From Oscillospiraceae bacterium (lineage in GTDB: Bacteria; Bacillota; Clostridia; Oscillospirales; Ruminococcaceae), in NCBI GenBank assembly GCA_017848125.1, contig JAGAJY010000183.1, positions 1 to 52,350 on the forward strand: DNA of 52,350 nucleotides, given 5' to 3'. Every line of letters starts with the position of its first letter. Position 1 is the first letter of the stretch. Positions 1-8,965 of the stretch are shown here, one piece after another. Made by a program: the position numbers and the translations under genes. Under the pieces are notes generated by a model, which was given only the letters and a program-made list of their open reading frames with translations, was not told the DNA's origin and did no database searches.

Positions 1-732
1 CGGATTTTTAAGTCCCTTCGCCCCGAACTGGCTTATGGTAACGCCGTCGGGATTTAGCATAGGAATAATATGTATCTGAAACTCGTCAAAATACTCCGAA
101 AGCAGCCTGCCCTTATAGGATATCCTGTCATAGCCTATCAGACAGTACTCTGCCATATCCATTGCCAGCAGACAGGTCATATACTCTCTGCCGTGACAGC
201 CTGCCTGAATCACTATCTGCTTTTCAGCTTCGGGATCTCCTATGACTATATCGTAAATTTTCCGCTTGTCTGCGGTAGTGCCGAGAGTGTTGACTCTCAC
301 AAGCTTCGGATATGCCGCCACAAGCTTGTCAATATCCTCGCACATATCGCTGTAGGAATATTTGGAGTCGGTGCTGTCAACGATTTTTTCCGTTTTCTTT
401 TTATCCGCCTTTTTCTTGGCGGAAAGCTTATTTTCGGAAGAAATGCTGTTTTCTTTATCCGAAGGTTTTACCGTCCCCGTGCTGTTTCCCCATACAGACA
501 CAGCCGCACCCGAGGGACGCTCAATTTCACTTTCGGGAACTTCTATGATAATCCCCTCTGTTTCCGCAGGCTTTTCGGGCTTATTCTCGGACGAAATGAC
601 CTCCTCGTCCTCAAGTATATTTCCCGTGTTCCCCCAAACTCCGCCGTAACCGTCAGCCGCATAGCAGTGAATTGGAGAAAGTGCAATGGAGAATGTCAGC
701 ATTAAAGCTGCTTTTGAGCAAAGGTTTCCCAT
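1..732 (-). CDS. M14 family zinc carboxypeptidase, secreted (3' end outside window)
   Basis: Extracytoplasmic metallopeptidase that would trim peptides or cell-wall stem peptides. I translated the strand directly: ATG at 732 follows a GAGGTG ribosome site. Residues 1-26 form a signal peptide, followed by an acidic then Lys-rich linker to about residue 120. The catalytic domain then begins, with the zinc motif HGRE (H180, E183) and the substrate-binding NPDG (227-230) typical of M14 enzymes. The third zinc histidine and catalytic glutamate would lie beyond the window, so only 244 residues are visible. It overlaps the end of the GNAT gene by 31 bases and is the last visible gene of the MATE-GNAT operon. 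Whether it is a gamma-D-Glu-diaminopimelate peptidase or a general carboxypeptidase cannot be told. Confidence 0.85.
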   Translation of the reverse strand, partial: MGNLCSKAALMLTFSIALSPIHCYAADGYGGVWGNTGNILEDEEVISSENKPEKPAETEGIIIEVPESEIERPSGAAVSVWGNSTGTVKPSDKENSISSENKLSAKKKADKKKTEKIVDSTDSKYSYSDMCEDIDKLVAAYPKLVRVNTLGTTADKRKIYDIVIGDPEAEKQIVIQAGCHGREYMTCLLAMDMAEYCLIGYDRISYKGRLLSEYFDEFQIHIIPMLNPDGVTISQFGAKGLKNP

Positions 733-1484
733 AAAAACACCTCACACCCTAACCTGGCATACCAGTTATAAACATTTGTATAGTGGGTAAAACAGCGTTC
801 ACAGCCTCTTTCCTTAAGAAGCTCCATAGCCTGAGCGACCATATTAAGCCCTATGCCCTGCCGCCTGAACTTTGGAACAGTTCCCACACAGCCCACGCTT
901 CCCACACGTCTGCCGTCCGACAGCATACAGGTCTCATCATCACCTATAATGCAGAAGCTTGCTATTTCGTTACCCGAGTATCCGCAGAAAACTTCACAGT
1001 CATTAAAATACTGCACCCATTCCTCCTCAACCTCAGCAACCGCCTTTCTCAGCCTTTCATCAGTCTTATGAAATGCGAAAGAAATGCCTTCGGGCAATGG
1101 AATATCATAATCAGAAGCCCTGAAGCCCGAAAGCTCCCTGACCATTTCCGCACAGCTGCCTGTCCTTTCATATCCCCTTTTCTCCCAGAATGTAAAGGAC
1201 GAAACAGGCACACCGATAAACAGCCCCGAGGAAAAACCGCCGAGAACAGCTCTGTCAAAGCCATTTTCACGGATATGCTCCTCTGCTTTGTTAATCAGCT
1301 CCGAGCCGATCCCCTTGTTTCTGTAAATCTCTCTTACGCAAACAAGCCTTATCTCATTCCCCTTTACAAGAGCAAAGCCTCTGTCGTCACCAAATGCCGT
1401 ACAGCCGCCGCAAAGCTCGTTAAATGCCATCTCCGTAAGCGGCACCTGCGGAAAGCATTCGGCGTATATCTCATATTGATTCAT
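702..1484 (-). CDS. Tandem GNAT-family N-acetyltransferase
   Basis: Probable acetyl-CoA dependent acetyltransferase with unknown acceptor. The 260-residue protein carries two GNAT repeats. Each has the CoA-binding R/Q-x-x-G-x-G/A loop: YRNKGIGSELI near residue 57 and FRRQGIGLNMV near residue 210. I chose ATG 1484 because an AGGAG site lies 10 bases upstream; an in-frame TTG at 1493 would leave only one base of spacing. The start lies inside the last codons of the MATE gene (14-base overlap), so translation is probably coupled. Tandem GNATs often have one degenerate half; here both loops look intact. Confidence 0.85.
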   Translation of the reverse strand: MNQYEIYAECFPQVPLTEMAFNELCGGCTAFGDDRGFALVKGNEIRLVCVREIYRNKGIGSELINKAEEHIRENGFDRAVLGGFSSGLFIGVPVSSFTFWEKRGYERTGSCAEMVRELSGFRASDYDIPLPEGISFAFHKTDERLRKAVAEVEEEWVQYFNDCEVFCGYSGNEIASFCIIGDDETCMLSDGRRVGSVGCVGTVPKFRRQGIGLNMVAQAMELLKERGCERCFTHYTNVYNWYARLGCEVFLWETFAQKQL

Positions 1485-2826
1485 TATTTTCAAGCTCCTT
1501 TCGTGAAAGCTCCCTTGAAACCATAACAGCCATAGGTACAGAAACCATTGCCGTAAGAATATCCGCCGCCGACTGAGTTATCTGTATTCCCGTAACACCG
1601 AAAGCCGCCGAAAAAATATACAGCAGAGGAATAAAGAACAAGCCCTGTCTTGCAATTGCAAGCACCGTTGCACGGACAGTCCTGCCCATATTCTGCATTA
1701 TCATATTGGTCATAACTATAACGCCCTGAAGCGGTGCGGTAATACACTGCGCCCTGAGAATCAGCGTGCCTGCCGCAGCCACCTGGGGATCGTTTCTGAA
1801 AAAGAGAATGAACTGAGGAGCAAAAACAAAAACAACAGCTCCGAAAAGAGTCATAAATGCCGTAGTAAGCTTTATGCAGAAAAGATAGGTCTTTCTGACA
1901 CGTCCGAACTGCCCCGCCCCGCTGTTGAAGCCGCACACAGGCTGAAAGCCCTGCCCAAGACCGATGACCACCGAAGCCCCCAGCATAACTATCCTGTTCA
2001 CCACCGAAACTGCCGCAATAAAAGCCGCACCGTGTACCACAGCCGACTGATTCAGACAAACCGCCGCCGCACTCATGATACCCTGACGGAAAAGAGAGGG
2101 CGAGCCATACTTGAACAGTGCCCCCATTATCTCAGCCGAAGGCTTGAAGCAAGGCATTTTAAGCGTAAGCCTGCCGCTCATTTTAAGCAGAACAGCAAAA
2201 GAAACTATCTGGCTTATAACCGTTGCCAGAGCCGCCCCCTTTACCCTCATTCCAAGAACGGATATAAACAGAGGGTCAAGAACAACATTCAGAAGCGACC
2301 CTCCAGCCATTCCGATCATACCCCGAAAAGCATTTCCCTGAAATCTCAGCTGATTATTCATTGTAAATGAAGCCATCTGAAAGGGTATGCCCCACAAAAG
2401 CACGGTAATATATTCCAGCGAAGGCTCAAGCAAAACCTCGTCCGCTCCGAGAAAAACAGCCAGAGGTCTGTCAAATATAAGCCCCAGCAGAACAATGACC
2501 GTTCCCCCGAGAAAGGACAGCACAGCCGCAGTATCTCCCATAACAGCCGCAGAACGGGTATCCCCCGCACCGAGCTTTCCCGAAATATAGTTTCCCGAGC
2601 CGTGACCGAAAAAGAAGCCTATGGCCTGAACAATATTCATAAGAGGGAGCGCCAGCCCAACTGCCGCCGTAGAAACAGTATCAAGCTTTCCCACAAAATA
2701 GGTGTCCGCCATATTATAAAACGCAGTTATCATCATAGTGATGACCGTAGGGACTGCAAGCCTTAAAACAAGAAGCTCAACAGGCTCTGTAAGCATACTC
2801 TGTCTTTTCTCCTCTGCCGAAGCCAT
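1471..2826 (-). CDS. MATE family multidrug/cation efflux protein
   Basis: Membrane antiporter of about 12 helices in the MOP superfamily, expected to export drugs or metabolites using a Na+ or H+ gradient. The 451-residue length fits the family. The first helix begins after a short basic-acidic leader and contains the family hallmark run AVPTVITMMITAFYNMADTY, followed by FVGKLDTVSTAAVG. I prefer ATG 2826 (GGGAGG 10 bases upstream) over an in-frame GTG at 2832, which is only 4 bases from it. It leads an operon with overlapping GNAT and M14 genes. Its substrate cannot be deduced. Confidence 0.92.
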   Translation of the reverse strand: MASAEEKRQSMLTEPVELLVLRLAVPTVITMMITAFYNMADTYFVGKLDTVSTAAVGLALPLMNIVQAIGFFFGHGSGNYISGKLGAGDTRSAAVMGDTAAVLSFLGGTVIVLLGLIFDRPLAVFLGADEVLLEPSLEYITVLLWGIPFQMASFTMNNQLRFQGNAFRGMIGMAGGSLLNVVLDPLFISVLGMRVKGAALATVISQIVSFAVLLKMSGRLTLKMPCFKPSAEIMGALFKYGSPSLFRQGIMSAAAVCLNQSAVVHGAAFIAAVSVVNRIVMLGASVVIGLGQGFQPVCGFNSGAGQFGRVRKTYLFCIKLTTAFMTLFGAVVFVFAPQFILFFRNDPQVAAAGTLILRAQCITAPLQGVIVMTNMIMQNMGRTVRATVLAIARQGLFFIPLLYIFSAAFGVTGIQITQSAADILTAMVSVPMAVMVSRELSRKELENNESI

Positions 2827-2865
2827 CAGCACAAAACCTCCCGAAAAATTTGTATATTCTTTTAT

Positions 2866-2874
2866 ATTATACCA
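2866..2874 (-). promoter_or_regulatory. Extended -10 promoter of the MATE operon
   Basis: On the minus strand the sequence reads TGGTATAAT, a perfect -10 box with the TG extension, about 40 bases before the MATE start. There is no good -35 at 16-18 bases, as expected for an extended -10 promoter. Confidence 0.55.
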
Positions 2875-2965
2875 TTTTTCCCATCTGCAAAAACGTCAGA
2901 TTCATTAACGCAAAGCTAATATTTTTATAACAGGAAAACCGAGGAAAACTTTTTTTGCAATTCAC

Positions 2966-2994
2966 TTGACTTTTTTGGCGAATAAGGTTATTAT
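2966..2994 (+). promoter_or_regulatory. Promoter of the polyamine operon
   Basis: TTGACT (2966-2971), 17 bases, TATTAT (2989-2994). It would give an untranslated leader of about 80 bases before speD. I found no obvious terminator-antiterminator pair in that leader. Confidence 0.7.
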
Positions 2995-3080
2995 ATATAA
3001 TGTGTAATAGTGTGTATGACGATATATGTCGATACGCAGATACTTCTCATCTAAAGAAGAATATATCCGAAAGGAACGTG

Positions 3081-3887
3081 ATGATAGGGTTGAACGATAA
3101 GCTCAAGCTTTATGGGTTTAATAACCTTACAAAAACTTTAAGCTTTAATATATATGATATATGCTATGCCAAAAGCCAGAGGGAACAGCAGGACTATATC
3201 AAGTATATAGACGAGCAGTATAATTCCGACCGTCTTACAAAGATACTCTGTGACGTGACAGAAGCCATAGGCGCCCACGTTCTTAACATATCCAAGCAGG
3301 ACTATGAGCCTCAGGGTGCGTCTGTTACATTGCTTATCTCCGAGGAGCACATTTCCCGTGAGGAAATGGACGAATCCTGCAATATGAGGGGCGTTCCCCA
3401 GAAGCAGGACATTGCAGGCCATCTGGACAAGAGTCATCTTACCGTTCATACCTATCCCGAATTTCACCCCGATAACGCCATAACCACTTTTAGAGTGGAT
3501 ATTGACGTTTCCACCTGCGGAGAGATCACCCCTCTGAAATCTCTGGATTATCTTATCGGAAGCTTTGATTCGGATATTATCACCATAGACTACAGAGTAA
3601 GAGGCTTTACCCGTGACGAAAAGGGCAAGAAGCTCTTTATCGACCACGACATCACCTCAATTCAGGACTATATCGCCAAGGACACCCTCGAGCGTTACGA
3701 CGCTATCGACATCAACGTTTATCAGGCGAACATCTTCCATACAAAGATGATGATAAAAGAGATATTCCTCCAGAATTATCTTTTCAACACCGATACCTAC
3801 GAGCTTGCTCCCAAGAGAAGGCTTGAAATAAACGACCTGCTGCGCCGTGAAATGATAGAAATATTCAGCGGAATGAATATTTTCTGA
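3081..3887 (+). CDS. speD: S-adenosylmethionine decarboxylase proenzyme
   Basis: Produces decarboxylated S-adenosylmethionine, the aminopropyl donor for spermidine. The 268-residue protein matches the long E. coli-type class. The self-cleavage site is visible as HLDKSH (114-119): the chain would break before Ser118, which becomes the pyruvoyl cofactor, and the downstream VHTYPE motif is typical. Start ATG 3081 follows AAAGGA with 5-base spacing. The reading frame is open upstream to 3000, but that stretch lies in the leader just after the promoter. First gene of the polyamine operon; 22 bases separate it from the decarboxylase. Confidence 0.95.
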   Translation: MIGLNDKLKLYGFNNLTKTLSFNIYDICYAKSQREQQDYIKYIDEQYNSDRLTKILCDVTEAIGAHVLNISKQDYEPQGASVTLLISEEHISREEMDESCNMRGVPQKQDIAGHLDKSHLTVHTYPEFHPDNAITTFRVDIDVSTCGEITPLKSLDYLIGSFDSDIITIDYRVRGFTRDEKGKKLFIDHDITSIQDYIAKDTLERYDAIDINVYQANIFHTKMMIKEIFLQNYLFNTDTYELAPKRRLEINDLLRREMIEIFSGMNIF

Positions 3888-3909
3888 TTTCCCCGAGTGT
3901 GGGATTTGA

Positions 3910-5373
3910 ATGGGGGTATTTTCCTTGGATCAGAACAGAGCGCCCATTTACGAAGCGCTGAACAGATATAATGAAGCAAGAGTAGTTCCCTTTGACGTGC
4001 CGGGGCATAAGCACGGCAAGGGAAATCCCCTGCTTACCGACTTTCTCGGACAAACCTGTATGAATGTTGACGTAAACTCAATGAAACCGCTGGATAATCT
4101 ATGCCACCCTGTTTCGGTTATCCGTGACGCAGAGCGACTTGCCGCCGAAGCATTCGGGGCAGGTCTGTGCTTTTTTATGGTTAACGGAACTACATCATCG
4201 GTGCAGTCCATGGTGCTTTCGGTCTGTAAGGAGGGGGATAAGATAATCATTCCCCGAAATGTCCACAGAAGCGCCATAAACGCAATGATAATAAGCGGAG
4301 TTAAGCCTGTTTATGTTAACCCCGGAGTAAATCACCGTCTTGGAATACCTCTCGGTATGAGCGTTAAGGACGTAGAAAAGGCGATACTTGACAATCCCGA
4401 TGCAAAGGCGGTTTTTGTAAACAATCCCACCTACTACGGCATCTGCTCCGACCTTTCAAAGATAGTCCGCCTTGCCCATTCTCACGGCATGAAGGTGCTG
4501 GTTGACGAGGCTCACGGAACTCATCTTTATTTCGGTGAAAATATGCCTGTTTCCGCAATGGCGGCAGGTGCGGACATGGCGGCTGTTTCTATGCATAAAA
4601 CAGGCGGCTCTCTTACTCAGAGCAGCTTTCTCCTTGTGGGCAAGAACGCCGACCTCACCGAAGGTCACGTCAGAGCCATAATCAACCTGACCCAGACCAC
4701 AAGCGGCTCATATCTGCTTCTCAGCTCTCTGGACATTGCAAGAAAATACTATGCAACAAAGGGAAAAGAGCTTTGCGCACAGATAATCAAATCAGCCGAA
4801 TACGCAAGAGATGAAATAAACAAGATAGGCGGCTATTACGCCTATTCCGACGAGCTTGTGAACGGCGACGATATTTTTGCCTTTGACAAGACAAAGCTTT
4901 CGGTTTATACAAGAGATATAGGTCTTGCAGGGATAGAGGTCTATGACCGCCTCCGTGATTCATATGATATTCAGATGGAGCTGGGCGACATAGGCAATGT
5001 GCTTGCCATAATCTCCCCCGGCGACCGCTGGAAGGACATTGAGCGCCTTGTTTCCGCACTTTCGGAAATAAAAAGACGCTTCGGCAAGGACAGTGCAGGA
5101 CGCATAGACCACGAATACATAAATCCTCAGATAGTGCTTTCCCCCAAGGAAGCCTTTTACGGCGACCAGGAGGTACTGCCCATTATGGAAAGTGCAGGGC
5201 GTATTTCCTGTGAATTTGTAATGTGCTATCCCCCCGGAATACCCATCATCGCCCCCGGTGAGCTTCTCACCCCCGAAATTCTTGAAAACATCGACTATTC
5301 CAAGAAACGTGGCTGCTTTATGACGGGTACTGAGGATATGAATATCGAAAAGATAAGAGTTATCAGAGAATAA
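3910..5373 (+). CDS. speA: Orn/Lys/Arg decarboxylase, probably arginine decarboxylase
   Basis: PLP enzyme of the short (about 490-residue) fold-type I decarboxylases, like Bacillus SpeA. The lysine that binds PLP is K230 in SMHKTGGS, with the upstream cofactor contacts VDEAHGTH (198-205). A PFDVPGHKHG signature lies near the N terminus. The neighbouring ureohydrolase gene makes arginine the likely substrate, giving agmatine, but lysine or ornithine cannot be excluded from sequence alone. Start choice is open: ATG 3910 has a weak GGG site, whereas TTG 3925, just after a run of five G, would give the usual MDQ-type N terminus. Confidence 0.88.
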   Translation: MGVFSLDQNRAPIYEALNRYNEARVVPFDVPGHKHGKGNPLLTDFLGQTCMNVDVNSMKPLDNLCHPVSVIRDAERLAAEAFGAGLCFFMVNGTTSSVQSMVLSVCKEGDKIIIPRNVHRSAINAMIISGVKPVYVNPGVNHRLGIPLGMSVKDVEKAILDNPDAKAVFVNNPTYYGICSDLSKIVRLAHSHGMKVLVDEAHGTHLYFGENMPVSAMAAGADMAAVSMHKTGGSLTQSSFLLVGKNADLTEGHVRAIINLTQTTSGSYLLLSSLDIARKYYATKGKELCAQIIKSAEYARDEINKIGGYYAYSDELVNGDDIFAFDKTKLSVYTRDIGLAGIEVYDRLRDSYDIQMELGDIGNVLAIISPGDRWKDIERLVSALSEIKRRFGKDSAGRIDHEYINPQIVLSPKEAFYGDQEVLPIMESAGRISCEFVMCYPPGIPIIAPGELLTPEILENIDYSKKRGCFMTGTEDMNIEKIRVIRE

Positions 5374-5393
5374 AACACGAAAGGACGTAGCGT

Positions 5394-6248
5394 ATGGAAC
5401 TGTGGTTCAGCGAATATCATTCCAAAGGTGCAAAGATGTCTATACTTATAGACAAGCAGCTTTACAGCGGTCAGAGCGATTTTCAGAGAATAGATGTGTT
5501 TGAAAGCCCAGAATTTGGCCGTTTTCTCACCCTTGACGGTCTGATGATGCTCACCGAAAAGGACGAATTTATGTACCACGAAATGATAACCCACGTTCCT
5601 ATGGCGTCAAATCCCGCTATAAAGCGTGTTCTCGTTATCGGTGCAGGCGACGGCGGCACCGTCAGAGAGCTTACACGCTACGAGACCGTTGAGCATATTG
5701 ATATGGTGGAGATAGACGAAGAAGTGGTTGACGTGTGCAGAAAATACCTTCCTCAGACCGCCTGCAAGCTGGACGACCCCAGAGTTCATCTGTATTTCGA
5801 GGACGGACTGAGATATGTCCGCACCAAGGAAAATGAATACGACCTTATCATAGTCGACAGCACAGACCCATTCGGACCGGGAGAAGGTCTTTTCACCAGT
5901 GAATTTTACGGCAACTGCTACAATGCCCTCACCGAAAACGGTATCCTTGTAAATCAGCACGAAAGCCCCTATTACGAGGAGGACGCCAAGGCTATGCAGA
6001 GAGCACACAAGCGTATAAGGGAATTTTTCCCCGTGTGCGGCGTTTATCAGGCTCATATCCCCACCTACCCCTCGGGACATTGGCTTTTCGGCTTTGCTTC
6101 AAAGAGCATTGACCCTCTGAGCTTTGACGCCGACCGCTGGAACTCTCTCGGAATAAAGACCCGATATTATAACACCGACCTGCATAAGGGCTGTTTTTCC
6201 ATACCAAACTATGTAAAGGAGCTTCTTGAAGATGCTTGCTCAAACTAA
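5394..6248 (+). CDS. speE: Spermidine synthase (polyamine aminopropyltransferase)
   Basis: Transfers the aminopropyl group of decarboxylated S-adenosylmethionine to putrescine or a related amine. The 284-residue protein shows the cofactor loop VIGAGDGGTVRE, the ribose-binding DMVEIDEEVV, the acidic substrate residues in DSTDPFGPG and a YHEM motif (Tyr and His of the active site). ATG 5394 follows AAAGGACG. It lies 20 bases after the decarboxylase gene, and its last 17 bases overlap the ureohydrolase gene, so the two products are made in linked amounts. Confidence 0.95.
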   Translation: MELWFSEYHSKGAKMSILIDKQLYSGQSDFQRIDVFESPEFGRFLTLDGLMMLTEKDEFMYHEMITHVPMASNPAIKRVLVIGAGDGGTVRELTRYETVEHIDMVEIDEEVVDVCRKYLPQTACKLDDPRVHLYFEDGLRYVRTKENEYDLIIVDSTDPFGPGEGLFTSEFYGNCYNALTENGILVNQHESPYYEEDAKAMQRAHKRIREFFPVCGVYQAHIPTYPSGHWLFGFASKSIDPLSFDADRWNSLGIKTRYYNTDLHKGCFSIPNYVKELLEDACSN

Positions 6249-7098
6249 CTGCTTTATAGCCTGCGACACTCCCTTTGAGGAGGCTCAGGCTGTCATATTC
6301 GGCGCACCCTTTGACAGCACCACCTCATTTCGTCCCGGAACACGCTTCGGTCCTTCCGCAATGCGCTCCGAAAGCTTCGGGATAGAGACCTATTCCCCTT
6401 ATCAGGATAAGGATCTGCTGGATTACAAGGTGTTTGATTCAGGCGATCTGGAGCTTTGCTTCGGCTCTCCCGAACAGGCTTTAAACGACATAGAAAACCA
6501 CACCGCAGAGATACTCGAATCGGGAAAGCTCCCCGTAATGCTCGGCGGAGAGCATCTTGTCACCCTCGGCACATTCAGAGCGGTGCAGAAAAAATACAAC
6601 GACCTCTATCTTCTCCACTTTGACGCACACTGCGACCTGCGAGAGGATTATCTCGGTCAGAAGCTATCCCACGCCTGTGTTATCAGACGATGCCACGACA
6701 TTGTGGGCGACGGCAGAATATTCCAGTTCGGAATCAGAAGCGGCGACCGTGACGAATTTGCCTTTGCCCGTGAGGGTCATACGGAAATGTACAAAACCGC
6801 TGTCAGCGGCGTTTCCTTTGAAGCACTTCCCAAGGTAATTGAAAAGCTCAAGGGCAAAAATGTTTATCTTACAATTGACCTTGATGTTCTTGACCCCGCA
6901 TATTTCTGCGGCACAGGAACTCCCGAAGCAGGCGGCGCAACCTATAATCAGCTTCTTGAAGCTATTATTATGATAGGAAACCAGCTTAATATCGTAGGGG
7001 CAGACCTTAACGAGCTTTCACCCCATTATGACCAGAGCGGAGCTTCCACCGCAATTGCCTGCAAGCTGCTCAGAGAGCTTCTTTTGGCAGTTCTGTAA
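6232..7098 (+). CDS. speB: Agmatinase / ureohydrolase family
   Basis: Binuclear manganese hydrolase that removes urea from a guanidino compound, most simply agmatine to putrescine. All metal ligands are present: H108 in GGEH, D131/H133/D135 in DAHCD, and D216/D218 in IDLDVLD. Length 288 residues is normal. ATG 6232 lies 10 bases after AAAGGAG; the in-frame TTG at 6226 is too close to it. Because speE sits between decarboxylase and ureohydrolase, an alternative substrate is N1-aminopropylagmatine, giving spermidine directly. The sequence cannot separate these two. Confidence 0.92.
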   Translation: MLAQTNCFIACDTPFEEAQAVIFGAPFDSTTSFRPGTRFGPSAMRSESFGIETYSPYQDKDLLDYKVFDSGDLELCFGSPEQALNDIENHTAEILESGKLPVMLGGEHLVTLGTFRAVQKKYNDLYLLHFDAHCDLREDYLGQKLSHACVIRRCHDIVGDGRIFQFGIRSGDRDEFAFAREGHTEMYKTAVSGVSFEALPKVIEKLKGKNVYLTIDLDVLDPAYFCGTGTPEAGGATYNQLLEAIIMIGNQLNIVGADLNELSPHYDQSGASTAIACKLLRELLLAVL

Positions 7099-7101
7099 GC
7101 T

Positions 7102-8415
7102 ATGAATACACCAAAGGAGCTTCGTCTTTACGGCAATTTTGTTAAATGGCTCATAATTGCCGTGGTATCGGGCATTGTTATAGGCGCTGTGGGAGCTGTG
7201 TTTCACGAGCTTCTGGGCAAGGTCACGGAGATAAGACAAGAAAACAGCTTTCTTATCCTGCTTCTCCCCCTCGGCGGACCGCTTATCGTTCTGCTTTACA
7301 GAATGTGCGGAATGGAAAAGGACGGCGGAACAAACAGCATAATCAAGGGTGCGAGAGGCGAGGAAAACGTATCTCCCGTAACAGCACCGCTTATAATCGC
7401 CGCAACCCTTATAACCCACCTTCTCGGCGGCTCGGCAGGCCGTGAGGGAGCAGCCCTCCAGCTTGGCGGAAGCCTTATATCCCCCCTGAAAAAGCCTTTG
7501 AAGCTGAATAATGACGATTATTCCGTTCTGATAATGTGCGGAATGGCGGCAGGCTTTTCCTCCCTTTTCGGAACACCCGTGGCGGCGGCGATTTTTGCGA
7601 TTGAAGTGACTGTAGTGGGAATCGTCCACTATTCAGCAATAGTCCCCTGCATAATATCCTCCGTAACAGCCGCTATCACAGCGGCGGCTATCGGAGTTCA
7701 CCCCACAGCCTTCACAGTTTCGGATATTCCCATTTTCGGAGCGGATTCGGCATTAACAGCCGCAAAAGTTCTTGTTATGGGGATCGCCTGTGCGGCAGTC
7801 AGCGTAATATTCTGCACAGCAATATCCCTCTGCTCAAGGTTTTATAAACGCATTATCCCTAACGCATATTTAAGAGCAGCGGCAGGCGGCGCAATCGTCG
7901 CAGGACTGTCAATGCTCATATTCTTCCTCACCGACAGCTTTGACTATAACGGTGCAGGAACTCATATAATAGAAAACGCATTTTCGGGAAATGCACGTCC
8001 CGAAGCGTTTCTGCTGAAAATAATACTCACTGCCCTGACACTGGGCGCAGGCTTCAAGGGCGGAGAAATAGTCCCCACACTGTTCACAGGTGCGGTATTC
8101 GGCTGCTATTTCGGAGAGCTCATAGGACTTTCCCCCTCATTCGGAGCGGCTGTAGGTCTTGCAGGAGTTTTCTGCGGCGTAACAAACTGCCCTCTGTCCA
8201 CGGTTATTCTGAGCATAGAGCTTTTCGGCACAGGTGGGCTTCCCTACTACGCCATAGCAATTGCCCTTTCATATATGCTTTCAGGCTACAGAGGGCTTTA
8301 CAGTGCTCAGAAATTCTATGACGGCAAGCTTTCACAGACAGGCTTCAAGGAATTTCGTACCCGCTCGGAAATAAAAAAAGCAAAAAAGGAAGATGTATCA
8401 GATGGAAATAATTGA
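7102..8415 (+). CDS. ClC-type anion channel/antiporter (possibly fluoride-type)
   Basis: Multi-helix ClC membrane protein of 437 residues without cytoplasmic CBS domains. The pore motif is GGSAGREGAALQLGG, which keeps the gating glutamate of GREG but has Ala where chloride transporters have Pro. The first selectivity motif GSGIP is not recognisable (GGTNSII stands there), and the third reads GFKGGEIVPT. These departures resemble what I recall of the fluoride-exporting ClC-F branch, but this is inference. It starts 3 bases after speB without a clear ribosome site, so it probably relies on coupling, and overlaps the nitroreductase gene by 14 bases. Confidence 0.85.
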   Translation: MNTPKELRLYGNFVKWLIIAVVSGIVIGAVGAVFHELLGKVTEIRQENSFLILLLPLGGPLIVLLYRMCGMEKDGGTNSIIKGARGEENVSPVTAPLIIAATLITHLLGGSAGREGAALQLGGSLISPLKKPLKLNNDDYSVLIMCGMAAGFSSLFGTPVAAAIFAIEVTVVGIVHYSAIVPCIISSVTAAITAAAIGVHPTAFTVSDIPIFGADSALTAAKVLVMGIACAAVSVIFCTAISLCSRFYKRIIPNAYLRAAAGGAIVAGLSMLIFFLTDSFDYNGAGTHIIENAFSGNARPEAFLLKIILTALTLGAGFKGGEIVPTLFTGAVFGCYFGELIGLSPSFGAAVGLAGVFCGVTNCPLSTVILSIELFGTGGLPYYAIAIALSYMLSGYRGLYSAQKFYDGKLSQTGFKEFRTRSEIKKAKKEDVSDGNN

Positions 8416-8944
8416 ATGTATAAAAACAAGAAGAAGCGTCCGCAGCTTCACAGATAAGCCCGTTTCCCGTGAAACTCTTACAGAGATACTTTCCGCTGCG
8501 GCATATGTTCCCTCGTGGAAAAACTCCCAGACTGCAAGATGGAATGTTATTACAGATAAGGCTGTTATCGAAAAAATCGCCCGTGAAGCCACCTTCGGCT
8601 TTGAGCATAACCGTGATATAATGCTTGGCTGTCCCTGTCTTGTAATACAGAGCGCCGTAACCAAAAGATGCGGCTATGAGCGTGACGGCAGTTTCACAAC
8701 TTCAAAGGGCGACAGCTGGGAAATGTATGACAGCGGGATCGCCGCTCAGACATTCTCCCTTGCGGCTCACAACGCAGGTCTGGGGTCTGTTATAATGGGA
8801 ATAATTGACGATGAAAAGATCGCAGAGATAATATCCCTCCCCGAAACCGAACGCATTACAGCGGCAATAGCAGTGGGCTATCCTCAGAGCGAGCCTGCCT
8901 GCCCCCCGAAGAAAACAGTTGAAGATATCGCAAGATTCATCTGA
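8402..8944 (+). CDS. Nitroreductase family FMN oxidoreductase
   Basis: Small (180-residue) flavin-dependent NAD(P)H oxidoreductase; the physiological substrate is unknown. The N terminus MEIIECIKTRRSVRSF is the family signature, with the FMN-phosphate arginines in TRRSVR. The second FMN region is GSVIMGIIDDEK, and IAAQTFSLAAHNAGLGS is the dimer-helix region. ATG 8402 was chosen because AAAGGAAG lies 8-9 bases before it; the in-frame ATG 8393 directly abuts that site. It overlaps the ClC gene and probably belongs to the polyamine transcript. Confidence 0.88.
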   Translation: MEIIECIKTRRSVRSFTDKPVSRETLTEILSAAAYVPSWKNSQTARWNVITDKAVIEKIAREATFGFEHNRDIMLGCPCLVIQSAVTKRCGYERDGSFTTSKGDSWEMYDSGIAAQTFSLAAHNAGLGSVIMGIIDDEKIAEIISLPETERITAAIAVGYPQSEPACPPKKTVEDIARFI

Positions 8945-8965
8945 AAAAGCGAAAGGAAGAAATCT

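Noticed and set aside
3000-3080. N-terminal extension of speD
   Set aside because: It starts within a few bases of the -10 box, whereas ATG 3081 has a good ribosome site and gives the normal SpeD length.
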